From Comamonadaceae bacterium (GTDB taxonomy: Bacteria > Pseudomonadota > Gammaproteobacteria > Burkholderiales > Burkholderiaceae), in contig CANNNH010000077.1 in the NCBI GenBank assembly GCA_947505915.1, positions 1 through 6,880 on the forward strand: a stretch of 6,880 nt of DNA, written 5' to 3'. Shown piece by piece: positions 1-5,844 of this stretch. Each line of letters begins with the position of its first letter. The stretch's first letter is position 1. Both the position numbers and the translations under genes were made by a program. The notes under the pieces were generated by a model, which was given only the letters and a program-made list of their open reading frames with translations, made no database searches and was not told the origin of the DNA.

Positions 1-240
1 AATGGCTTGCGCTACTACAACCTCGGCCCCGTCGATGACTACGGCTACAAGGCTTTGTTTGTGACCGACTTTGAACCCATTTATGCCATGGCGCTGATTG
101 ATACAGCACACCCTTTGGCCACAGACCCTAGCTCGCCATTGGTCACTGATTTCAAACCCCACCAGTTCAACCAAATCTTCCGAGATGAAACCGCTGTTAC
201 GCAAACCGATGACACCATGGTTTTGGCCATGGTGGGTTAA
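1..240 (+). CDS. C-terminal end of an unrecognised protein (5' truncated by window edge)
   Basis: An open frame enters from the left edge in frame 1 and ends at the TAA at 238-240, leaving the last 79 residues of a longer protein. There is no stop upstream within the window, so a TTG codon at position 7 need not be the true start. The tail is rich in Asp, Thr, Pro and aromatic residues, including VDDYGYKALFVTDFEPIY near its beginning, and is not hydrophobic enough for a membrane segment. This is compatible with a soluble or exported beta-rich domain, but I do not recognise the family and assign no function. It converges on the minus-strand SET-domain gene with only 8 bases between the two stop codons. 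Confidence 0.6.
   Translation, partial: NGLRYYNLGPVDDYGYKALFVTDFEPIYAMALIDTAHPLATDPSSPLVTDFKPHQFNQIFRDETAVTQTDDTMVLAMVG
213..234 (+). repeat. 8-bp inverted repeat at the 3' end of the partial gene
   Basis: CACCATGG (213-220) and CCATGGTG (227-234) are perfect reverse complements separated by the 6-base loop TTTTGG. The repeat lies in the last codons of the leftmost gene. A T-run (246-250) follows, but 11 bases after the stem, which is too far for a standard intrinsic terminator. It might act as a 3'-end stabilising hairpin, or be chance within coding sequence. Confidence 0.3.
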
Positions 241-248
241 GCTGGTTT

Positions 249-668
249 TTAGAAAAAGTGCTTCTCGCCGAAGCTGATGTCGTAATCGATAAACAGTTCT
301 TCAGCTTCGGCGATTTTCCTCAGGCTTATCAGTACGCCAGCTTTTTTAAACCTCAAATTGGGTTTTTTGGAGTGGTTGAGGTAGACCGCCAAATCAAATG
401 AATTCAGCCCAATGGTGGGAATAGACACGGTTTTCTTGTTGTAAAAGCAAAAGGTGTCGATTTGTTGGCGCACACCTTTGGGCAAATCTTTAATCAGCTT
501 TTTATCAATATCCACCTCTTTAACGTTCAAGTAACTCTTGAGCGGGTGAATTCCTTTGGGAATGGCTCGCACGGCGAACACGCCGATACCGTGAACAGGT
601 GAAACACCCAGTTTGCAATAAACCTCTTTATTCAGATGCTCGAGCAGTTTTTTTTGAGTGATGGGCAC
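249..668 (-). CDS. Small SET-domain protein (putative protein-lysine methyltransferase)
   Basis: The 139-residue product is essentially one SET domain. Visible motifs are the N-terminal GIGVFAVRAIPKG (27-39; family pattern G-x-G-V/L-F-A with S-adenosylmethionine contacts), YLNHSKKPNL (96-105; the NHSxxPN knot segment) and EELFIDYD (123-130; the GEEL-x-x-DY segment with the catalytic-region Tyr). The usual Cys after NHS is Lys here, and there is no Cys-rich post-SET region. The family transfers methyl groups to protein lysines; the substrate here is unknown. The start is GTG at 668-666, supported by GGAG at 678-675 six bases upstream. That site lies in the last codons of the serine hydrolase gene, whose stop is three bases away, so translation is probably coupled. 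GC is about 43% by hand count, clearly below the neighbours, and the protein is Lys-rich, suggesting acquisition by transfer. The product is cytoplasmic; no signal peptide is seen. Confidence 0.85.
   Translation of the reverse strand: MPITQKKLLEHLNKEVYCKLGVSPVHGIGVFAVRAIPKGIHPLKSYLNVKEVDIDKKLIKDLPKGVRQQIDTFCFYNKKTVSIPTIGLNSFDLAVYLNHSKKPNLRFKKAGVLISLRKIAEAEELFIDYDISFGEKHFF
253..274 (-). terminator. Weak candidate intrinsic terminator at the end of the SET-domain gene
   Basis: Read on the minus strand, GCTTC (274-270), loop GGCGA (269-265) and GAAGC (264-260) form a 5-bp stem, followed after two bases by TTTTT (257-253). The hairpin and T-run lie inside the last codons of the SET-domain gene, before its TAA at 251-249. 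The order (stem, then U-run) is right for termination of the minus-strand transcript facing the convergent gene. The stem is short, so the call is tentative. Confidence 0.3.
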
Positions 669-671
669 AAT

Positions 672-1976
672 TTACTCCAATGCTTGGTAAACCAATTGTT
701 TGACCATGCGCCGATAGTATTGGCGAATGGGACCAGGTGTTTGTGCCATTAATACACCGATAAGTTGCTCCTTAGGGTCTATCCAAAAGAAGGTACCGCC
801 TGCACCTGCCCAAGCATAGTCTCCTTCCGAACCAGGAACGCTGGCCATGCCTGCGCCTTGGCGGACCATGAACCCTAGGCCAAAGGTGTAGCCTTGAACG
901 CCCATTAAAAGTTCGCCAGGCTGCAAAGGTGTAGCGACTTTAGGGCCCAGATGGTCGGCGGTCATCAGCGCCACCGTACTTCTGCTGAGATAGCGTCGGC
1001 CATCCAAACTGCCACCATTGAGCAGCATCTGGCAAAACCGCAGGTAATCGTCAGCGGTGGTACTCAGACCCGCACCTCCCGAGTCATTGCCTTGGGCCTT
1101 GGTCACGTCCAGCATTGCAGGCATGGGCGCTTTGGTCAGGGGGTCTATGGCCAAGGCTTGCGCCAGTCTGTCAGCTTTGTTGGAGGGGACCACAAAGTGG
1201 GTGTCTTTCATGCCCAAGGGTTTGATCAATTTTTCTTCGAGCAAACTGCCCAAAGGTTTTTTGCCCACCGCCTCGAGTACCCTGCCGAGCAAGTCGGTGG
1301 ACAAGCTGTATTCCCAAGTACTGCCAGGCTGCCATTGCAAAGGCGCTTTGGCAAAAGCTTCGACCTGCTGCTCTGGTGTGAGCGTGATCCACAAAGAGGG
1401 TATGTCGGGAGAAAACAAACCGGCTTGCTGGTAGGCGCTTTTCATGCTGGGGGATCGCGTGAATTCAGCATAAGTCAGCCCTGAGGTATGGCGCAACAGG
1501 TCGTACACGGTGATTTGACGAACAGCATTCACGGTAGTACCTGAGGCGTCCGCAGGGTTGGCCATGACTTGCATATTGGCCAATGCAGGAAGAAATTTGC
1601 CCACGGGGTCGGCCAGCTGAAGTTGACCTTCTTCGACCATCATCATGGCCAAGACTGAGACCAGGGGTTTGGTCATCGAATACGCACGGAACAAGCTGTC
1701 ACGTTTGAGCGGCTTACCGCTGGCAGGGTCTTGCAAGCCCACCACCTCTGTATGCACCACAGCGCCTTTACGCGCGATCAGCAAGACCGCACCCGGCATA
1801 CGCTTGGCATCGATTTCTGTCTGAATGACAGGACGAATACGTGACAGACGTTCTGCCACCAAGCCCTTTGAAGCAGGCGAAGCCACAGGCATGTCGGCGG
1901 CAACCGCGAGCAAAGGCAGCGCCAATGAAAAACCGACTATGCACAGCAAACGTTTTGAAATTGATGGGGTATTCAT
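672..1976 (-). CDS. Exported serine hydrolase, class C beta-lactamase / EstB-type esterase family
   Basis: The product has 434 residues. Residues 1-27 form a signal peptide: MNTPSISKRLL, a hydrophobic core, then AVAAD with likely cleavage near residue 26 or 27. The nucleophile motif is SMTK (S100-K103). HTSGLTY (163-169) is typical of the family, and Y223 in YSLSTD is the second catalytic Tyr. The third motif, WAGAGGTFFWIDP (389-401), has W-A-G in place of the KTG of true AmpC enzymes. That points to a family VIII carboxylesterase or D-aminopeptidase-like serine hydrolase, not an antibiotic-resistance beta-lactamase. Substrate is unknown; the enzyme should act in the periplasm. The ATG start at 1976-1974 is preceded by AGGA at 1986-1983, six bases away. 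The gene lies 60 bases downstream of the epimerase gene on the same strand. That gap shows no convincing promoter or terminator, so cotranscription is possible. Confidence 0.9.
   Translation of the reverse strand: MNTPSISKRLLCIVGFSLALPLLAVAADMPVASPASKGLVAERLSRIRPVIQTEIDAKRMPGAVLLIARKGAVVHTEVVGLQDPASGKPLKRDSLFRAYSMTKPLVSVLAMMMVEEGQLQLADPVGKFLPALANMQVMANPADASGTTVNAVRQITVYDLLRHTSGLTYAEFTRSPSMKSAYQQAGLFSPDIPSLWITLTPEQQVEAFAKAPLQWQPGSTWEYSLSTDLLGRVLEAVGKKPLGSLLEEKLIKPLGMKDTHFVVPSNKADRLAQALAIDPLTKAPMPAMLDVTKAQGNDSGGAGLSTTADDYLRFCQMLLNGGSLDGRRYLSRSTVALMTADHLGPKVATPLQPGELLMGVQGYTFGLGFMVRQGAGMASVPGSEGDYAWAGAGGTFFWIDPKEQLIGVLMAQTPGPIRQYYRRMVKQLVYQALE
675..678 (-). promoter_or_regulatory. Ribosome binding site for the SET-domain gene, inside the upstream gene
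   Basis: On the minus strand GGAG lies six bases before the GTG at 668-666 and overlaps the last sense codons of the serine hydrolase gene. It decides in favour of the GTG start and suggests termination-reinitiation coupling between the two genes. Confidence 0.65.
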
Positions 1977-2036
1977 GGCGGGTCCTGAAAAAATGGTTGG
2001 GTAAGTTAGGGGGTGCTGTTTAGTCTAGGGGCAACT

Positions 2037-3044
2037 TCAGGTCATTGGGTCCCAAGCCTCTAACCATTTCACAAAATGTTCCAAGCCGGCATCCAAGGGG
2101 GTCTCGCGCCAGCTGCCCAACATGGCCACCAAGCGATCTTCACTGGCGCAGGTCAAGGCCACATCGGCCACCTGCATAGGCGCATACTCGATGATGGGCT
2201 GACGCTTCAAATGTCCTGCCAGCAAATCGATAAAGGCATTGACCTCAACAGGGCGCTGGTGCCCCATGTTCACAATTTGCGCTCCCTGCGCCAACTCAGG
2301 GCGAGCAACCAAACCCCCTATAGCCTCAACAATGTCGTCGATATAGGTGAAGTCCCGTCGCAGCTTGCCCTCGCCAAAGACTTTGATGGGCAGACCTCTG
2401 CGAATATTTTGGGCGAACATAAAGGGCGCCATGTCGGTTCGCCCCCATGGGCCGTAGACGGTAAAAAACCGCATACCCAGCGATGCCATACCGTACTGTG
2501 AATGGTAGGCATAGGCCATCATTTCATTGGCCATTTTGGTGGCGGCATAAAACGACTGAGGTTGATCGGTACGGTCTGTTTCCATGAAAGGGACTTGGCT
2601 GCGCATACCGTAAACGCTGGAGGAACTGGCGTACAAGAGTCGGGGGACTTTCAGACGATGACAAGCGTCCAGCACATGGGCGAAACCCACCAGATTGGGT
2701 GTGACAAAATCCATGGGCGCTTGCATCGAATGCCTGACACCTGCCTGCGCTGCCAGATGCACCACCGTGTCGGGTTGCCACTGTGCCACCACTGAAGCAA
2801 AGGCATCTGTTTGCCCAATATCGATTTGAAAATACTTCACGCCACACTGGGTGACACAAGCTGCCAACCGCTCTTTGCGCAAGCGCGCCAAAAATGGGTC
2901 TGCCGCATCAGCAGCTCCACCAAGGCCCGTGGCTGGGTCAACTTTGTCGCAACCGGCCACGTCGTGGCCCAAGGCGTGCAGGCTTTTCACCAAGTGTGAG
3001 CCTATGAAACCCGCCACACCAGTTACCAATATTTTTTTGCTCAT
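2037..3044 (-). CDS. NAD-dependent sugar epimerase, UDP-glucuronate 4-epimerase-like (extended SDR)
   Basis: From ATG at 3044-3042 the product has 335 residues, normal for the family. The N-terminal Rossmann motif is TGVAGFIGSH, with glycines 9, 12 and 15. HLAAQAGVRHS lies near 96-106, followed by SSSSVYG (140-146) and the catalytic pair Y166 and K170 in YAATK. RFFTVYGPWGR and the following DMAP (about 192-207), then RDFTYIDD (230-237), resemble CapI/LpsL-type UDP-glucuronate 4-epimerases, which make UDP-galacturonate in the cytoplasm. The usual GRPDM is GRTDM here. An in-frame TTG at 3053-3051 would add three residues; ATG is preferred because MSKKILVTG is the usual N-terminus, although neither start has a strong Shine-Dalgarno site. 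The gene is divergent from the PAP2/GT operon, which may use its product. Other nucleotide-sugar 4-epimerase substrates cannot be excluded. Confidence 0.85.
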   Translation of the reverse strand: MSKKILVTGVAGFIGSHLVKSLHALGHDVAGCDKVDPATGLGGAADAADPFLARLRKERLAACVTQCGVKYFQIDIGQTDAFASVVAQWQPDTVVHLAAQAGVRHSMQAPMDFVTPNLVGFAHVLDACHRLKVPRLLYASSSSVYGMRSQVPFMETDRTDQPQSFYAATKMANEMMAYAYHSQYGMASLGMRFFTVYGPWGRTDMAPFMFAQNIRRGLPIKVFGEGKLRRDFTYIDDIVEAIGGLVARPELAQGAQIVNMGHQRPVEVNAFIDLLAGHLKRQPIIEYAPMQVADVALTCASEDRLVAMLGSWRETPLDAGLEHFVKWLEAWDPMT

Positions 3045-3091
3045 GTCATTCAATCTTTGGCATTCATTGCTTGTTGAGGTTCAGACCCGTC
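3045..3091. promoter_or_regulatory. Divergent intergenic region between the epimerase gene and the glycosyltransferase operon
   Basis: Only 47 bases separate the two preferred ATG starts, so promoters for both directions must lie here or extend into the opposing genes. TTGGCA at 3057-3062 looks like a -35 box for the + strand, but the sequence 17 bases on (TTCAGA) is a poor -10. I see no clear pair on the minus strand and no palindromic operator. GAGG at 3076-3079, 12 bases before ATG 3092, is the likely ribosome binding site for the phosphatase gene. Confidence 0.4.
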
Positions 3092-3910
3092 ATGCGCCAG
3101 CTCTTTAGCTCAACTCCGCGGGTGTCAGCAAGAAGCCAGTCGATTGCACTGTTTCTGGCCACATGTTTGCTGCTTTTGGCTTGGGGTTTATGGCGCTCGG
3201 ATTTGAACCGCGAGGCCATGCTGGCAGTGCACTCAGCCGATATGGGACCCGCGTGGCTTTGGATTTTTATCACCCAATGGGGCGACGCTGCAGTGGTGCT
3301 GCTGGTGTTGCTGGCCATCGGTAGATCGAGTCGCCGAGGGGCGGCTTTGGCCATCAAAGGGTTCTTGATCGGGTCTGTGGTGTCGCCCGTCTTGAAGATG
3401 TGGTTTTCCGTACCCAGGCCCTTGGCAGTATTGGATATCGCCCTCCTCAGCCCCATGGGCAACCCTCCAGCATCTGCCAACGCCATGCCCTCCGGACATG
3501 CCTTGGCGGCGTCAACCTTGGTCTGCCTGATCGTGCTCATGTACCCCTCACTTTTGCGCCGCAAGGCATTGCTGTTCCTTCTGATTTTAGGTGGCTTGGT
3601 GGTGGCCTTCTCTAGGGTGGTGGTGGGGGCCCATTGGCCAGCGGATGTGCTCGCAGGCCTTGGGCTTGGCATATGGATCGCTTGGCTGGCTCAGCGCTGG
3701 GAATGGTGGTGGTCTTGGACACCTTATTTGTCTGCGCGTTCGGGCAACTGGCTGTTGCTTATTCTGGAAATAGGCTTGGTCATTTATTTAGCGGTCGTCG
3801 CTCCTCCTGAAATTGCCGGCAAGCTTGCCTTGGGCTTGGTTGCGCTGATAGGACTGCTGAGCGCCGTGAGCCGTTTCTTAGGTTTGCAGCACCAAAGGTC
3901 GCAGGGATGA
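3092..3910 (+). CDS. PAP2-family membrane phosphatase (lipid phosphatase)
   Basis: From ATG 3092 the product has 272 residues. The three phosphatase motifs are complete: KxxxxxxRP at K102-P110, PSGH at 133-136, and SRVVVGAHWPAD at 174-185 (SRxxxGxHxxxD, with H181 the expected nucleophile and D185 its partner). Several hydrophobic helices surround them, including roughly 17-34, 64-78, 136-151, 158-173 and 185-201, and two more C-terminal ones near 219-236 and 243-262. The family removes phosphate from membrane lipids at the periplasmic face; known members include undecaprenyl-diphosphate phosphatases and the lipid A phosphatases LpxE and LpxF. Heading a glycosyltransferase operon, this one may prepare lipid A or recycle carrier lipid (inference). 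A TTG at 3071 in the same frame would add seven residues; ATG 3092 is preferred because GAGG lies upstream. The stop overlaps the next start as ATGA. Confidence 0.87.
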   Translation: MRQLFSSTPRVSARSQSIALFLATCLLLLAWGLWRSDLNREAMLAVHSADMGPAWLWIFITQWGDAAVVLLVLLAIGRSSRRGAALAIKGFLIGSVVSPVLKMWFSVPRPLAVLDIALLSPMGNPPASANAMPSGHALAASTLVCLIVLMYPSLLRRKALLFLLILGGLVVAFSRVVVGAHWPADVLAGLGLGIWIAWLAQRWEWWWSWTPYLSARSGNWLLLILEIGLVIYLAVVAPPEIAGKLALGLVALIGLLSAVSRFLGLQHQRSQG

Positions 3911-4827
3911 CTTCGCGGCTTGCGCTGAAAAAATGGTCAAAACTGTTGCTGGGCTGGAGCCTAGGCTGTCTGTTGCTGTTTTGGTTGCTGCGGCATGTAG
4001 ACGTTTCGAGGATTGCACAAAGCGCGGCGCAGGTGCCTGCATGGTTATGGCTGGCTTGCTCGCTGCTGTGGATGCTGAGTTTTGTGTTGCGCGGTAGGCG
4101 GGTGCAACAAGAGTGGCACTGGCGCAGGCCGGTGAATTTGCTGACCGCCATGCGCTTGGTGCTGTTGCATAACGCCGCTGTACTGGTCTTGCCTTTCAGG
4201 GCTGGCGAAGCGGGTTACCCCTTGCTGGTAAAGCATGTTTTCGCCGCACCTTTAGGTCAATCATTGCGAAGTTTGATGTGGCTGCGCATTCAAGATGCAG
4301 GCGTTTTGGGCTTGCTGCTGGTGTGGCTGTGGCCTGATCTGCACTGGGGCTGGCCAGTACTTTGTAGCTGTGTACTTTTGGGCTTGGTCATGTTGCCAGC
4401 CAACTATTGGCTTTGGCTGCTCAAGCGCCGAAGCGCATGGGCGCGGGTATTGCGCAGTGTGCTGCACCGCAGAGCCCCGCGCAGCGCTTGGCTGCTGTCG
4501 CTTGGTAACTGGGTCTGCAAGTTGTGCGTAGTGGCCATCTTGCTGTCTTCACTCTTGGCAATGCCCATCAAAGCTGCTTTTCAAGGCGCATTGGGCGGCG
4601 AATGGGCGGGTTTGTTGCCCTTGCAAGGGCCTGCAGGACTGGGGACCTACGAAGCAGGTGTTTGGCTGGCGGCTGGAATAACCGATACCCATATGGCGTC
4701 CCAATTACCTGCAGCCGCCCTGCTGGTCCACGTTTTTTGTCTGGCGCTGTCCTTGGGTGCGGCCCTGCTGGCATGGGCAGTTTTAAGCTGGCCACAAACC
4801 GACTCTGCGAATGGCGACAATAGCTGA
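3907..4827 (+). CDS. Flippase-like integral membrane protein (LPG synthase membrane-domain / UPF0104 family)
   Basis: The 306-residue product is almost wholly hydrophobic, with about seven or eight membrane segments (roughly 11-28, 43-61, 80-96, 131-142, 146-172, 196-218 and 266-295). Two signatures match the membrane domain shared by MprF and AglD-like proteins: LPFRAGEAGYP (95-105; pattern P-x-R-x-G-E) and GPAGLGTYEAG (241-251; P-x-G-L-G-x-x-E). Only the membrane half is present; there is no C-terminal aminoacyl-transferase domain, so it should not make lysyl-phosphatidylglycerol. In MprF the corresponding domain moves the modified lipid across the membrane, and free-standing members often sit beside glycosyltransferases. 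A role in translocating the sugar-carrying polyprenyl phosphate made by the next gene is a reasonable inference but is not proven. It starts within the stop of the phosphatase gene (ATGA) and ends directly against the next ATG. Confidence 0.8.
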   Translation: MTSRLALKKWSKLLLGWSLGCLLLFWLLRHVDVSRIAQSAAQVPAWLWLACSLLWMLSFVLRGRRVQQEWHWRRPVNLLTAMRLVLLHNAAVLVLPFRAGEAGYPLLVKHVFAAPLGQSLRSLMWLRIQDAGVLGLLLVWLWPDLHWGWPVLCSCVLLGLVMLPANYWLWLLKRRSAWARVLRSVLHRRAPRSAWLLSLGNWVCKLCVVAILLSSLLAMPIKAAFQGALGGEWAGLLPLQGPAGLGTYEAGVWLAAGITDTHMASQLPAAALLVHVFCLALSLGAALLAWAVLSWPQTDSANGDNS

Positions 4828-5844
4828 ATGACCTCCTCGACCATGCCCAACCGAATACCTGCCCACCGTTTGTCCGTGGTGGTCCCCATGTACAACGAAG
4901 TCGAACTTGCTGCCGATTTGATCGACGCCGTTCAAGCCGCGCTCAGCGACTACCCTTGGCCTTGGGAGCTGGTCATCATCGATGACGGCAGCACCGACGG
5001 CACATGGTTTCGCCTCAGCCAACACGCCGCCGACGTCGGGCCGCACATCCGTGCTTTGCGCCTGCAACGCAACTTTCGCCAAACCGCTGCGATGCAGGCA
5101 GGCATCGACTGCGCCAGAGGCGACGTCATCGTCACCATGGACGGCGACTTGCAAAACGACCCGCGTGATATTCCCATGCTGGTCGAGCACTTGCTGGTTG
5201 AGGACAAAGACATCGTGGCAGGTTGGCGGCAAAACCGCCAAGATGGTTTTTTGTTGCGCAAAATCCCCTCTTACTTTGCCAACCGCCTCATTCGCAAGGT
5301 GAGTGGTTTGAACTTCAAAGATCTGGGTTGCAGTTTGAAAGCCTTCAGAGCACCAGTGCTGCGCAAAATTCGCCTCTATGGCGAGATGCACCGCTTTATC
5401 CCTGCTTGGCTCTCCACCGTCACCTCAGCAGACCGCATGGCCGAGTTGCCAGTGCGCCACCACGCACGTACCAAGGGTCAATCTAAATACGGTATTTCAC
5501 GCACCCTGCGGGTGATCGTGGACTTGTTGTCCATCCATTATTTTTTGCGCTTTGGCACACGACCCGGCCACTTTTTTGGCGGTATTGGCTTGGCAGTGCT
5601 GTCGCTGGGCATGGGTATATTGGTGTATTTGATGGCGCTGAAATTCATGGGGGAATCGATTGGCACGCGTCCCCTGATGTTCGTTGGCTTTTTCTGTGTG
5701 CTGGGCGGCTTGCAGTTCCTCACCACCGGCGTGTTGGCAGAGTTGCTGATGCGCACCTACTACGAAGGTGGCAAAGCGCAGGCCTACCATTTGGTGGATG
5801 CGCCTACCCCTCAACACAATGAAGGCTGGCATGGCAGGGTCTGA
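4828..5844 (+). CDS. GT2 glycosyltransferase, polyprenyl-phosphate sugar synthase type (ArnC/DPM1/RgtE-like)
   Basis: The 338-residue product begins with a GT-A domain. VVVPMYNE (17-24) is followed by DDGSTDGT (52-59), which binds the nucleotide, and DGDLQNDP (105-112), whose D105-x-D107 is the metal-binding pair. HHARTKGQSKYG (211-222) is typical of the dolichyl- and undecaprenyl-phosphate sugar synthases. Two C-terminal membrane helices (about 247-271 and 283-306) anchor it, as in ArnC and GtrB. Such enzymes transfer a single sugar from a nucleotide sugar to polyprenyl phosphate on the cytoplasmic face. The sugar cannot be read from sequence; the neighbouring epimerase makes galacturonate a candidate. 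The ATG directly follows the TGA of the flippase-like gene with no spacer. A second ATG at 4843 is possible, and neither has a clear Shine-Dalgarno site, so coupled translation is likely. The end overlaps the GT39 gene by 14 bases. Confidence 0.88.
   Translation: MTSSTMPNRIPAHRLSVVVPMYNEVELAADLIDAVQAALSDYPWPWELVIIDDGSTDGTWFRLSQHAADVGPHIRALRLQRNFRQTAAMQAGIDCARGDVIVTMDGDLQNDPRDIPMLVEHLLVEDKDIVAGWRQNRQDGFLLRKIPSYFANRLIRKVSGLNFKDLGCSLKAFRAPVLRKIRLYGEMHRFIPAWLSTVTSADRMAELPVRHHARTKGQSKYGISRTLRVIVDLLSIHYFLRFGTRPGHFFGGIGLAVLSLGMGILVYLMALKFMGESIGTRPLMFVGFFCVLGGLQFLTTGVLAELLMRTYYEGGKAQAYHLVDAPTPQHNEGWHGRV
5821..5825 (+). promoter_or_regulatory. Ribosome binding site deciding the GT39 start
   Basis: GAAGG lies five bases before ATG 5831 and inside the 3' end of the GT2 gene. 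It favours 5831 over the in-frame ATG at 5819, which has no purine-rich site upstream. Confidence 0.55.

Noticed and set aside
951..1484. A 177-codon plus-strand open frame opposite the serine hydrolase gene
   Set aside because: The minus strand encodes the catalytic motifs of the hydrolase; the plus-strand frame has no family features or ribosome binding site that I can see.
672..1976. Antibiotic-resistance AmpC beta-lactamase
   Set aside because: The SxxK and Tyr motifs are shared with the family, but the third motif is WAG instead of KTG and the length and sequence style fit EstB-type hydrolases.
1977..2036. A promoter for the serine hydrolase gene (TTGCCC and TAACTT on the minus strand)
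   Set aside because: The two elements are about 20 bases apart and poorly matched, so I do not call it.
3064..3672. A 202-codon minus-strand open frame opposite the PAP2 gene
   Set aside because: It overlaps all the phosphatase motifs on the plus strand and its product is low-complexity Ser/Ala/Lys sequence.
3907..4827. Lysylphosphatidylglycerol synthase (MprF)
   Set aside because: Only the membrane domain is present at 306 residues; the C-terminal catalytic aminoacyl-transferase domain is absent.
4783..5391. A 202-codon minus-strand open frame opposite the GT2 gene
   Set aside because: The plus strand encodes complete GT2 motifs over the same bases, and the antisense product has no recognisable domain.
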